The position numbers and the translations under genes were made by a program. Shown in pieces: positions 25,716 to 34,784 of a DNA stretch of 64,000 bases; position 1 is the first letter of the stretch, and the number at the start of each line of letters is the position of its first letter. The stretch spans positions 248,001-312,000 of the forward strand of contig JAXMBH010000003.1 of NCBI GenBank assembly GCA_046349975.1, written 5' to 3'. The stretch comes from JABDGM01 sp046349975. Its GTDB lineage: Bacteria; Planctomycetota; Planctomycetia; Pirellulales; Lacipirellulaceae. The notes under the pieces were generated by a model, which saw only the letters and a list, made by a program, of their open reading frames with translations, made no database searches and was not told where the DNA came from.

Positions 25716-27286
25716 TGCGCATGAAACCTTTTCCCTTCGATATCCATGCTGCGCGCGGGCTGACGTTGCGCGAAAAAATCGCCCAGCTCATCTGCGTTCG
25801 TATCGGCTCGAACTGGCCGCCCGTGCAAACGGTCGAGCAAGAGGAAGAACGCGTCGGCAAGTTGCTCGATGAATGCTGCGTCGGCGGCCTCGCGCTCTTC
25901 AACGGCGGCCCGCAAACTCGGCAAACGCTCGACCGATTGCAGGCACAGGCGCGAGTGCCGCTGTTGATCGCGTCAGACATCGAGCGCGGCGTCGGCCAGC
26001 AGGTCAACGGCTACTCGCTATTTCCACATGCGATGGCCTTCGGCCAATTGCCCGGGGAAGAAGCGAAGTTCGCGGTTGAGGAATTCGCATCTACCGTGGC
26101 GTTTGAAGCAGCGGAGACCGGCATTCACGCCACGTTCGCCCCCGTGGCCGACGTGAGCACCAACCCCAACAGCCCAATTATTTCTACGCGGGCGTTCTGC
26201 GAGGATCCGCAACGCGCGGCCGAACTTGTGTCAGCGTTCATAAACCAAGTGCAGGCCAGTGGCCTGCTCGCGACCGCCAAGCACTTTCCCGGGCATGGCG
26301 ACACGGATCTCGACTCGCATTCGACGTTGCCCACAGTTTCGAAGACGCGTGCGCAACTGGAGGCCTGCGAGTTAGTGCCATTTCGAGCAGCGATTGCTGC
26401 CGGGTGCGCGTTGATTATGACGGCCCATATCAGCTATCCGGCACTCAATGCGACCGGTACACCAGCGACATTCTCGCCGCTGATTCTGCGCCAGCTCTTG
26501 CGCGAGGAACTGGGCTTCGCCGGCGTCATCTGCAGCGACAGCCTGTTGATGGCCGGCGCGCGAGATCAATACAAATCGGAAGGCGCAATGGCACACGCGG
26601 CTCTGCTGGCTGGCGTCGATTGGCTGCTGGATGTGTCCGATCCTGTCGGAGTGGCCGACCACCTCTGCCAGTGTGTCGACCAGGGAACGCTCGAAGTTTG
26701 CAGGATTGAACAATCGCTCGAGCGACTCTGGAAACTCAAAGAGAGGATTACCCGCGCAACTTGCCACAAGGCAGTTGCGAGCGATGCTCTTTCTGTAGCG
26801 CGAAAGGCAATCCGATTGGCCAGCGTTAGAGGCCCTTCCATATTGCCGCTCGCGAAGGATAAGCCAGTCACCGCGATCCTGCTCAAACCATTCGAAACGC
26901 CGCTCGATCCACCGGAACAGCCGCTTGGCAAAGCGTTGCGCAACCGTTTCAGCGATGCCTCATACATTCAGCTAGGACCCACTGCTGATGCGTCAGCGTA
27001 CGAACGTGCCGGCAACGCCGCTCGGGCAGCAAGTCAGTTGGTCATCGCAATGGTCGTGCGCCCCGCAGCTTGGCAAGTCTTCGGGCTCCTCCCCGCACAA
27101 CACCGGTTTGTCGAGTCGCTGTTGCAGGAGCGCGGGGACGTGGTGTTGGTGTCGCTGGGTGTCCCGAGCATCTTGAACGACTTTCCGCAGGCGGCAGCGG
27201 CCATTTGCACATACAGCGACGTCCCCGCCTCGCAAGCGGCGCTGGTCGATTTTTTGTTATCCGGCCAAATGGGGACAGCCACATAA
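25715..27286 (+). CDS. nagZ: Beta-N-acetylhexosaminidase, GH3 (NagZ-like)
   Basis: Family GH3 TIM barrel with the NagZ signature KHFPGHGDTDLDSHSTLP (Lys189, His190 and the general acid/base His202) and VICSDSLLMAGA with the nucleophile Asp275. NagZ removes GlcNAc from imported anhydro-muropeptides in the cytoplasm; no signal peptide is seen, which fits. At 523 residues it is longer than the single-domain proteobacterial NagZ and resembles the two-domain Gram-positive form; the extra C-terminal part (about 380-523) has an alpha-beta pattern (VVLVSLGVPSILNDF). Starts within the stop of the AmpG-like gene; a second ATG six bases later is also possible. Confidence 0.88.
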   Translation: MRMKPFPFDIHAARGLTLREKIAQLICVRIGSNWPPVQTVEQEEERVGKLLDECCVGGLALFNGGPQTRQTLDRLQAQARVPLLIASDIERGVGQQVNGYSLFPHAMAFGQLPGEEAKFAVEEFASTVAFEAAETGIHATFAPVADVSTNPNSPIISTRAFCEDPQRAAELVSAFINQVQASGLLATAKHFPGHGDTDLDSHSTLPTVSKTRAQLEACELVPFRAAIAAGCALIMTAHISYPALNATGTPATFSPLILRQLLREELGFAGVICSDSLLMAGARDQYKSEGAMAHAALLAGVDWLLDVSDPVGVADHLCQCVDQGTLEVCRIEQSLERLWKLKERITRATCHKAVASDALSVARKAIRLASVRGPSILPLAKDKPVTAILLKPFETPLDPPEQPLGKALRNRFSDASYIQLGPTADASAYERAGNAARAASQLVIAMVVRPAAWQVFGLLPAQHRFVESLLQERGDVVLVSLGVPSILNDFPQAAAAICTYSDVPASQAALVDFLLSGQMGTAT

Positions 27287-27416
27287 AACTGAGGAGCAGC
27301 ACATCTGTCGCTGGCTGGGCTTTAGTGTACGACGAGCGGATTTACCAGTAAAATAAGGGATTGGTTGGAATTGTTTTTGATAGGCTTAGCACCGATTTCG
27401 GAAACTGGGAGCAACA

Positions 27417-28478
27417 ATGGCCGAGCGCCGCATTGTGATTTTGACCGATGGCCGCACCACGCCGACCGGGGCCAAAACGGCCTCATGTGTCATTCGCTAT
27501 AAGCCGCAAGAAGTGGTGGCGCTGTTGGACACGACGCAGGTCGGCAAGACGGCCGGCGAGCTGCTGGGCGTGGGCGGAGCAATCCCAGTCGTGGGAAATC
27601 TCAGTGATGCTCCGAATGCCAACACGTTGCTTATCGGCATCGCACCGAGTGGCGGCAAGCTGCCGGCGGCATGGCGCAAGATCCTGCTCGAAGCCATCGA
27701 CCGCGGGATGAATCTCGTCTCCGGTCTGCACGATTTCCTATCGAATGACGCTGAAATCTCCGGCGCTGCGGCCAAAAAGGGCGTCGAAATCCACGATGTT
27801 CGCAAGAACAACGAGCGCGATGTTTCAAATCGCTTGAACTTGCGTGAAGACTGCCTGCGGGTTCACACCGTCGGTCAGGATTGCTCGGTCGGCAAGATGC
27901 TGGCCTCCGTCGAACTTACGATCGGGCTCAAGAAGCGCGGCCACGACGCAAAGTTCATTGCCACCGGCCAGACCGGCATCATGATTGAAGGCGATGGATG
28001 CCCGGTCGACTGCGTGGTCAGCGATTTTGTAAATGGTGCCACCGAGAAGTTGATTCTCGCGAACCAGCATCACGATTTCTTGCTGGTCGAGGGTCAGGGG
28101 TCGCTGTCGCACCCACGGTATTCTGCCGTCACACTCGGCCTGCTCCATGGCTGCTTTCCGCAAGCGATGATCCTGGTTTACGAAGCAGGCCGCAAACATG
28201 TGCACGGCATGGACTACATTCCTCTGCCGCCGCTCAAGAAGATCCTCGAAGTGAACGAAACGATGGCCTCTTTTTACATACCGTCGAAGGTCATCGGCGT
28301 GGCTATGAACAGCCGGCTGCTGAGCCCTGAGGAAACCGAGGTCGAACGCCAACGCGTGCGCGAGGAGCTCGGCATTCCCGTATGCGATGTGATTCGCCAC
28401 GGTCCAGATGAACTCGTCGATGCGATCGTGGCGTACCGGGACAAGCTGTTTCCACACTTGGCTGCGAAAGCCGGCTAG
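27417..28478 (+). CDS. DUF1611 family protein, DgcN-like D-glutamate N-acetyltransferase candidate
   Basis: A 353-residue soluble protein with the two-part DUF1611 architecture: an N-terminal Rossmann-like half (LLIGIAPSGGKLPAAWR) and a C-terminal P-loop half with GQDCSVGKM (153-161). GGGAG lies upstream of the ATG. In marine gammaproteobacteria DUF1611 proteins (DgcN) acetylate D-glutamate, and the product is racemised by DgcA, an enolase-superfamily enzyme; here the next gene is exactly such an enzyme. The acetyltransferase role is an inference from this pairing. Before that work the family was only 'NAD-dependent epimerase-like'. The surrounding peptidoglycan genes supply a plausible source of D-Glu. 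Confidence 0.8.
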   Translation: MAERRIVILTDGRTTPTGAKTASCVIRYKPQEVVALLDTTQVGKTAGELLGVGGAIPVVGNLSDAPNANTLLIGIAPSGGKLPAAWRKILLEAIDRGMNLVSGLHDFLSNDAEISGAAAKKGVEIHDVRKNNERDVSNRLNLREDCLRVHTVGQDCSVGKMLASVELTIGLKKRGHDAKFIATGQTGIMIEGDGCPVDCVVSDFVNGATEKLILANQHHDFLLVEGQGSLSHPRYSAVTLGLLHGCFPQAMILVYEAGRKHVHGMDYIPLPPLKKILEVNETMASFYIPSKVIGVAMNSRLLSPEETEVERQRVREELGIPVCDVIRHGPDELVDAIVAYRDKLFPHLAAKAG

Positions 28479-28542
28479 CACCACGCTCGGTCAAGCCGCA
28501 CAGCCGATCCATCCTTCGCGATCTTTCGACAGGCAATCTGCG

Positions 28543-29577
28543 ATGAAGCTCAAATACAAGAAATTCGATCTGCCGTTGCGGCATGTGTTCACCATTTCAC
28601 GCGGCAGCGTGAAGGTGCAGGAAACGCTGATCGTGCAGATCGAGCACGATGGCCAATTCGGCTACGGCGAAGCCACAACGAACGCGTTTTACGGCGCGAC
28701 GATCGCCAACATGTCAGCCACGCTGGAATCGGTGCGCTCGATCGTTGAGCAAGGCTCGCCCGATGACCCGGTACCGCTCGTCGACATGCTCGCCGCGAGT
28801 GTGCCGCACGAAAAGTACGCGAACTTCGCTCTCAACGCGCTCGATCTCGCGATTCACGATTTGTGGGGCAAGTTGAAGGGCGCGCCGGTTTATAAACTGT
28901 GGGGACTGTCGACCGATAAGATTCCCGATTCCGACTATACGATTGGCATCGACACCCCCGAGAAGATGGTCGCCAAAATGGAGGAGATGCCGGGCTGGCC
29001 GGTGTACAAGATCAAGCTGGGCACCTCGGACGACCTCACGATCGTGCGCGAATTGCGGAAGCACACTGACGCGCTGTTCCGCGTCGACGCCAACTGCGGC
29101 TGGACCGCCGATCAAACGATTGAGTTTGCACCAGCACTGAAAGACCTGGGCGTTGAATTCATCGAACAGCCATTGCCGCCGGACGATGTAGTGGGTGCGC
29201 GGCGCGCGTTCGAGAACTCGGTCCTCCCGCTGATCGCCGACGAAAACTGCATCGTCGAGAGCGACGTCGATCGCTGCGCGGGCGCTTTCCACGGCATCAA
29301 TATCAAGCTCGTCAAGTCCGGCGGCTTGGCGGTCGCCCGGCGAATGGCGGCCCGAGCTCGTGAACTGGGCCTGCAAGTCATGGCCGGCTGCATGACCGAG
29401 TCGACCGTCGGAATTTCCGCCCTCGCTCAGCTGCTGCCATTATTAGACTATGTAGATATGGACGGCGCGGTGCTGTTGGCCAAGGACATCGCCACCGGCG
29501 TACGACTCGATCGCGGCCGCTGCACTTACCCCGCGACGAACGGCACCGGCGTTGAACTGCTCGACGGTCCGTTTTAA
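28543..29577 (+). CDS. Enolase-superfamily dipeptide epimerase / N-acetyl-D-Glu racemase (YcjG or DgcA type)
   Basis: The start at 28543 (MKLKYKKFDLPLRH) is chosen because the N-terminal capping domain begins there. Catalytic residues of the muconate-lactonising/epimerase subgroup are all visible: KIK (156-158), metal ligands Asp182 (VDANCGW), Glu208 (FIEQPL) and Asp233 (ADENC), the second base Lys258 (KLVKSGG), and the DMD (305-307) found in L-Ala-D/L-Glu epimerases. Two roles fit: epimerising L-Ala-D-Glu released from murein, or racemising N-acetyl-D-Glu made by the neighbour at 27417. Sequence alone does not separate them. Confidence 0.85.
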   Translation: MKLKYKKFDLPLRHVFTISRGSVKVQETLIVQIEHDGQFGYGEATTNAFYGATIANMSATLESVRSIVEQGSPDDPVPLVDMLAASVPHEKYANFALNALDLAIHDLWGKLKGAPVYKLWGLSTDKIPDSDYTIGIDTPEKMVAKMEEMPGWPVYKIKLGTSDDLTIVRELRKHTDALFRVDANCGWTADQTIEFAPALKDLGVEFIEQPLPPDDVVGARRAFENSVLPLIADENCIVESDVDRCAGAFHGINIKLVKSGGLAVARRMAARARELGLQVMAGCMTESTVGISALAQLLPLLDYVDMDGAVLLAKDIATGVRLDRGRCTYPATNGTGVELLDGPF

Positions 29578-29630
29578 TTCTCCGCGTTTGCTTTCCAGGC
29601 CCCCCACCCCTTGTTGCAGGCTTCTGAGTT

Positions 29631-31727
29631 ATGCGTACCACCACTGCGCTACTTCGTTGTGCGACGCCACATGCGATTGCGGCATTCGTTCTGGCACTTC
29701 TCCTCACTTCAACCAGTCGGGCCGCGGAAACTTCCGACACCCAGAAGTCGCTCGAGCAAACGCTGCTGCCGATGATCCAGGCGCATGAGGGCGAGGTCGG
29801 CCTCGCCGTGAAAAATCTCAAGACCGGCGAGTCATACGAATACAAGGCCGATCAGCCCATGCCGACCGCAAGCCTTATCAAGCTGGCCGTGATGATCGCC
29901 ACGTACGACGCCGTCGAAAAAGGCAAGCTCTCGCTCGACGAAGAGATCATGCTGAAGAAAGACGATCAGGTTGGCGGCTCCGGCATTCTCAGCTCGCATT
30001 TCTCGCCCGGGGCCAAGATTTCGCTCCGCGATGCCGTGCACCTCATGATCGTGTATTCCGACAACACGGCCACGAACCTCGTGCTGGATAAACTCGGCCT
30101 GCAAGCGACCAACGACTTCACCAAGCAGTTCGGCTGCCCCGAAACGCGAATCAACTCGAAGGTCTTCCGGCGCGATACCTCGATCGACAAGGACCGCAGC
30201 CAAAAGTTCGGCCTCGGCAGCACCACTGCGGCCGACATGGTGAAACTCTGCGAAGCGCTCTATGGCAAGAAAGTCGTCAGTGAAAAGGCGTCGAAGCAGA
30301 TGCTCGACCACTTGTATGCTTGCGATGACAAGCTTAAGGTGCCGAGGATGCTCCCCTCGGGCACAAAGGTCGCGCACAAGACGGGCTCCGTAAATTCTTC
30401 CCGCACCGATGCCGGCATCATCGAAACGCCCGCCGGACCACTTGCCTATTGCATTCTCACTGACAAGAACAAGGACCAACGCTGGACCGATGACAACGCC
30501 GGCGACCTGTTCTGTGCGAAGCTGGGCTCCGCCATCTATCAATACTTCAATCCCAAGACCGGCGCGGCCTCGACACCACTTGCAACCACGCTGCAAATCG
30601 GCGCTGAGGGCGACTTGGTCGCGGCTCTGCAACGAACATTGAACGCTCGCATCACGCCTGCCCCGGGCATCGGCGCCGACGGCGACTTCGGCCCCGAGAC
30701 CGAAGGCGCGGTGAAGAAGTTCCAGAAGCAGAAAAACCTGGAACCGACCGGCATTGTCGACGCCGCCACTTGGAAGGCCCTGGGCCCGTTGGTCATGGAA
30801 GATGAACCAGCACCGGAGCCAGCGGTCGTCAATTCGGAAGACACTAAGAAACTGCCGCCCGAGCCGCTCGATGGCCCGCCATTCGTAAGCTGCAAGGCCT
30901 GGGCTATCGTCGATGGCACATCGGGCGATTTGCTCGCCGGCGACCATGCAGAGACCAAGCGCGAGCCGGCCAGCACCACAAAAATGATGACGGCTTACCT
31001 CGTGACGCTCCTCGCCGAAAAGGATCCGAAAGTCCTCGATGAAATCGTGACCTTTTCCGAACGCGCCGACCGAACTTCCGGCTCAACCTCCGACGTGAAA
31101 GCCGGCGAAAAACTGCCCGTCGGTGAATTGCTCTACGGGCTGATGCTGCCCTCCGGCAACGATGCCGCCGTGGCATTCGCTGAGTTCTTCGGCGATCGCC
31201 TCGCCACCGATGAAGACAAGGCAGCGAAGCTCGACCCGCACGATTGTTTCGTCGCCGCCATGAACCGCAAAGCCGCCGAGCTTGGCATGACCTCAACGCA
31301 TTTCAACAACCCCAACGGCCTGCCCAGCGCCGGCCACGAAACCACCGCCCACGACCTCGCCCGGCTCGCGTTCGCCGCGTTCAAAGTGCCGAAGTTTCGC
31401 GAGGTCGTTAAGACCACGCAACACGGCTACACGCTCGATTCCGTCGCTGGCTATCAGCGCAATATCGTTTGGAAGAACACCAACCAATTGTTGCGAACCG
31501 AAGGCTACGACGGTATAAAAACCGGCACCACCGGCGCAGCAGGCAACTGCATTGTGTCGACCGGCGAGCGGGCCGGTCATCGCATCATCGTGGTCGTCCT
31601 CGGCGCTCCTTCGACCGAAGGTCGCTATGCTGACTCGCGAAATCTGTATCGCTGGGCATGGAAGGATTTGCTGAAGATCGATAGTCAAGCCGCGAAAACT
31701 GCAACCAGCGTATCGAAGGCCAACTAA
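29631..31727 (+). CDS. Two-headed penicillin-binding-fold enzyme: class A-like serine hydrolase + PG-binding + D-Ala-D-Ala carboxypeptidase
   Basis: After a signal peptide (ending SRAAE), residues 40-310 form a class A beta-lactamase-type domain with SLIK (Ser81, Lys84), SDN (143-145) and KTG (250-252). No ExELN deacylation motif is apparent, so a beta-lactamase activity should not be assumed. Residues about 325-385 are a peptidoglycan-binding type 1 domain (GDLVAALQRTLNAR... DGDFGPETEGAVKKFQK). Residues about 415-698 are an S11 (DacA-like) D-alanyl-D-alanine carboxypeptidase with STTK (448-451), SGN (508-510) and KTG (630-632). Thus two serine active sites and a wall anchor sit in one periplasmic polypeptide. 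Its stop overlaps the next start (TAATG). Confidence 0.87.
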   Translation: MRTTTALLRCATPHAIAAFVLALLLTSTSRAAETSDTQKSLEQTLLPMIQAHEGEVGLAVKNLKTGESYEYKADQPMPTASLIKLAVMIATYDAVEKGKLSLDEEIMLKKDDQVGGSGILSSHFSPGAKISLRDAVHLMIVYSDNTATNLVLDKLGLQATNDFTKQFGCPETRINSKVFRRDTSIDKDRSQKFGLGSTTAADMVKLCEALYGKKVVSEKASKQMLDHLYACDDKLKVPRMLPSGTKVAHKTGSVNSSRTDAGIIETPAGPLAYCILTDKNKDQRWTDDNAGDLFCAKLGSAIYQYFNPKTGAASTPLATTLQIGAEGDLVAALQRTLNARITPAPGIGADGDFGPETEGAVKKFQKQKNLEPTGIVDAATWKALGPLVMEDEPAPEPAVVNSEDTKKLPPEPLDGPPFVSCKAWAIVDGTSGDLLAGDHAETKREPASTTKMMTAYLVTLLAEKDPKVLDEIVTFSERADRTSGSTSDVKAGEKLPVGELLYGLMLPSGNDAAVAFAEFFGDRLATDEDKAAKLDPHDCFVAAMNRKAAELGMTSTHFNNPNGLPSAGHETTAHDLARLAFAAFKVPKFREVVKTTQHGYTLDSVAGYQRNIVWKNTNQLLRTEGYDGIKTGTTGAAGNCIVSTGERAGHRIIVVVLGAPSTEGRYADSRNLYRWAWKDLLKIDSQAAKTATSVSKAN

Positions 31728-33022
31728 TGCTCGATCTCGTGAAGTTCACCTCTCCAGCTGCATCGTTTGCCGCTTGCCTGCTGCTCGCCTCTGCATATCA
31801 GTCGGCAATCGCAGACGATGAAACCCCGCAGGATGCTGACAAGCGACCTCCGATCGTCTTGACCGACCGCGCCCGCGCCTTGCATGCCGACTCGCTGTTA
31901 ATCGACGGGCACAACGACATGCCCTGGGAGATCCGCAAGCAAGGCTCATCGAGCTTTGAAAAATTGGATATCTCCCAGCGGCAATCATCGCTGCAGACCG
32001 ACATTCCGAAGCTCCGCGAAGGCGGCGTCGGCGCTCAGTTCTGGTCCGTCTGGGTGCCGGTCGAGCTCGGCTACAAGGGCGAAGCACTGGCGACCACGCT
32101 CGAGCAAATCGAACTCGTCCGGCAGATGGTCGCGCACTACCCCGATACGTTCGCCCTCGCGCTCACCGCCGACGATATCGAACGAATTCACAAAGAAGGC
32201 AAGATCGCGTCGCTCATCGGCGTAGAGGGTGGCCACTGCATCGAAGAATCGCTGCCGGTGCTGGAAAAGCTCTACAACCTGGGCACCCGCTACATGACGC
32301 TTACCCACACCGATTCGCTCAGTTGGGCCGACTCCAGCACCGACGCCGCCAAGAACAATGGCCTCACGCCGTTCGGCAAGCAAGTTGTGCGCAAGATGAA
32401 CCAACTCGGCATGATGGTCGACCTCTCACACGTGTCGGCCAAGACGATGAACGACACGCTGGATGTCGCCGAAGCCCCGGTCATTTTCTCTCACTCGTCG
32501 GCCTTTGCCGTTTGCGGCCACCCTCGCAATGTGCCAGACGACGTATTGAAGCGGCTGCAGGACAAAGACGGCGTCGTCATGGTGAATTTCTTCTCGGGCT
32601 ACGTCGTACCTTCTGCGGCCAGGATCTCGCTGGCGGAAATGGATTACGAGCGCGAGCTCAAGAAGAAGTACGACGACCCCAAGCGTGTGAAGGAAGAGCT
32701 CAAACGCTGGAACGCTCAGCACAAGTTCTCGCGGGGGACCATTCACGACCTGCTCGACCATATCGACCACATTTCCCAAGTCGCCGGCCCGGAGCACGTC
32801 GGCATCGGTTCTGACTACGATGGGGTGAACGTGCTGCCCACACAGCTCGATGACGCCAGCTCGTATCCGTACATCACACAGGGCCTGATTGACCGCGGCT
32901 ACACTGATGACCAAATCCGCGGCATTTTGGGCGGCAACCTGCTGCGGGTCATGCGCGGCGTGGAAGCATATGCAGCAAAACATCGCGACGACGGCCACGC
33001 GCCGAGCACTGTGACGAAATAG
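31727..33022 (+). CDS. Membrane dipeptidase, peptidase family M19
   Basis: Signal peptide ending AIAD, then the M19 zinc-site motifs: DGHNDMPW (His62, Asp64), GVEGGHCIEES, LTHTDSLSWADSS, VDLSHVS, FSHSSAFAVCGHPRN and VGIGSDYDGV. Renal-dipeptidase-family enzymes hydrolyse dipeptides and tolerate a D-residue at the C-terminal position. In this cluster the likely substrates are murein-derived dipeptides such as L-Ala-D-Glu or D-Ala-D-Ala. Translationally coupled to the preceding carboxypeptidase gene by a TAATG overlap, which suggests stepwise processing outside the cytoplasm. Confidence 0.9.
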   Translation: MLDLVKFTSPAASFAACLLLASAYQSAIADDETPQDADKRPPIVLTDRARALHADSLLIDGHNDMPWEIRKQGSSSFEKLDISQRQSSLQTDIPKLREGGVGAQFWSVWVPVELGYKGEALATTLEQIELVRQMVAHYPDTFALALTADDIERIHKEGKIASLIGVEGGHCIEESLPVLEKLYNLGTRYMTLTHTDSLSWADSSTDAAKNNGLTPFGKQVVRKMNQLGMMVDLSHVSAKTMNDTLDVAEAPVIFSHSSAFAVCGHPRNVPDDVLKRLQDKDGVVMVNFFSGYVVPSAARISLAEMDYERELKKKYDDPKRVKEELKRWNAQHKFSRGTIHDLLDHIDHISQVAGPEHVGIGSDYDGVNVLPTQLDDASSYPYITQGLIDRGYTDDQIRGILGGNLLRVMRGVEAYAAKHRDDGHAPSTVTK

Positions 33023-33065
33023 TCACGTTGCAGGCAGTAACTTGTAGATAGCAGAGGACTCCCCG

Positions 33066-34766
33066 TTGCTCGACCGCAAGGAATACGATCGATTTCGCGT
33101 TGCTCCGCTCGACCCCGCCGAGCTGCGAGCCCGCGATGTGGAGCGTTTATTGAAGCAAGTGGCCGGTAACTCAAACGGGCGACTGACCTATGAGAAGTTC
33201 GCCGAATCGCTGGAAGATCGGCCGATCTATCTCGCCCGCATCGGCCAAGGCCCGAAACGCGTGCTGCTCTGGTCGCAAATGCACGGCGACGAGCCCACGC
33301 ACACCGCCGTGCTGCTCGATTTGGCGAGTTATCTGCTTCAGCAGCCCGCGCTGCCGCTGGCCGCCGCTATCCTCGCGAACTGCACGCTGCATTTCATTCC
33401 CATGCTCAACCCCGACGGTGCCGAGGCCGTCAAACGATACAACGCTCAGGGCATCGACATCAACCGCGATGCCCGCCGCCTGGCAACGCCCGAGGGCCGA
33501 GCACTCCGCAAAGCCGTGGACACGATCAAGCCTGAGTATGGCTTCAATCTTCATAACCAGAATGCCCGCACGAGCGTTGGTAAACCGGCAAAACCGGCGG
33601 CGGTCTCCGTGCTGGCTCCGGCACCCGACCTCAGCGGAAAAGAAACGCCGAGCTGGCGCCGCGCGAAGCTGATGTGCGCGGCATTCGTTGAAGCCGTGCG
33701 TCCGCATGTTGCCGGCATGATCTCCCGGTATGACGACACACACGAGCCGCGCGCTTTCGGCGACACGATCCAAGCGACCGGGGCATCCACCATGCTCGTC
33801 GAAGCCGGCGGCTGGACCGATGTCGATATCGAGCCGCTGACCCGCGTCCATTTCCACGGCATGCTCTCCACGCTGCACGCCATCGCCACCGACGAGTTAT
33901 CGAAGGCCGATGTTAAGGTCTACGACAAGCTGCCGGAATCCAACTCCGGCCGGCAGCTCGATTGCCTCATCAGCGGCGGCACTGTAGTGACCGCGATCGA
34001 TCCTCACCCATTCGTCGCCGATATTGGCATCTCGCAATCCAGCAGCGAACGCCTCGGCGGACAGGCAATACGCGATGGCAAGGTCGGCGAAATCGGCGAC
34101 TTGTCGACTCTTTCAGCAAAGTTGACTGTCGACGCCACAAATTGGCTCATCCTGCCCGGTCAAATCGCGTTCCTGGATGACTGGTCTGCAGACAAAGAAC
34201 TGCCGACCGACCAGGTCGCAGCGCTCCTCGCCCGCGGCGTGACAACCGTCATCGGCCGAGTCGACCTGGCCGACAAAGACGCGATCGAAGCCATTACGAC
34301 TCGCCGCAAATTACCCATGAACTGGGGTTTCGTCGGCTTGGTCGACAAAGCCTTGAAACTGCCGCCCGTTGCTCTCGTGGAACACGTCGCTGCGGCCGTT
34401 CATCGTGGCATCCTGGCCGTCGCCACCGACCGCGCCAACGAAGAGTTGTGGCAACAGTTCAGCAACATCGGCGCGCAGCTGCTGCCGCTGAACAAGATCA
34501 CGGGTTTGCCGGGCGGCGGTTCGTATCGCGAACAAGCAGACCAAACAGCCAAGCTCTTCCAGCTCGTGAACCTGCAAGAAGCCCGCGGTTGGGTCGGCCG
34601 CGATGCCTATGCCGACCTAGCCATCTTCAAACTCGGCGGCAAGTTCGCACAAACGGCCCCGATTGATTGGAAACGCCTCGACCGGGTGATTGTCGCCGGC
34701 GATGCCGTTTGGCAAAACGGACAGGCCATCGGAGCTACCCCCGGCACATTCTTGCGTCGCAGCTAG
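33066..34766 (+). CDS. M14 zinc carboxypeptidase/amidase fused to a degenerate amidohydrolase-like domain
   Basis: Start is TTG at 33066 with AGAGGA upstream. The N-terminal half (about 40-290) has M14 features: MHGDEPTH with zinc ligands His73 and Glu76, INRDARRL substrate-binding region, FNLHNQN with His163, and the catalytic-type VEAGGW with Glu246. No signal peptide is seen, so it is probably cytoplasmic like MpaA, which cleaves gamma-D-Glu-DAP. The C-terminal half (about 315-566) has the composite beta frame of amidohydrolases/D-aminoacylases (CLISGGTVV... ATNWLILPG... AYADLAIF... VIVAGDAVWQNG), but where the HxH metal site should follow (PGxIDxHxH) it reads LPGQIAFLDDWS. The second domain is therefore unlikely to be an active metal hydrolase. 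Confidence 0.75.
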   Translation: MLDRKEYDRFRVAPLDPAELRARDVERLLKQVAGNSNGRLTYEKFAESLEDRPIYLARIGQGPKRVLLWSQMHGDEPTHTAVLLDLASYLLQQPALPLAAAILANCTLHFIPMLNPDGAEAVKRYNAQGIDINRDARRLATPEGRALRKAVDTIKPEYGFNLHNQNARTSVGKPAKPAAVSVLAPAPDLSGKETPSWRRAKLMCAAFVEAVRPHVAGMISRYDDTHEPRAFGDTIQATGASTMLVEAGGWTDVDIEPLTRVHFHGMLSTLHAIATDELSKADVKVYDKLPESNSGRQLDCLISGGTVVTAIDPHPFVADIGISQSSSERLGGQAIRDGKVGEIGDLSTLSAKLTVDATNWLILPGQIAFLDDWSADKELPTDQVAALLARGVTTVIGRVDLADKDAIEAITTRRKLPMNWGFVGLVDKALKLPPVALVEHVAAAVHRGILAVATDRANEELWQQFSNIGAQLLPLNKITGLPGGGSYREQADQTAKLFQLVNLQEARGWVGRDAYADLAIFKLGGKFAQTAPIDWKRLDRVIVAGDAVWQNGQAIGATPGTFLRRS

Positions 34767-34784
34767 GCTCTCGCGGACCGCGCT

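Noticed and set aside
29631..30560. Calling the first domain a beta-lactamase resistance gene
   Set aside because: SxxK, SDN and KTG are present, but no ExELN motif is apparent, and the domain is fused to a carboxypeptidase in a murein cluster.
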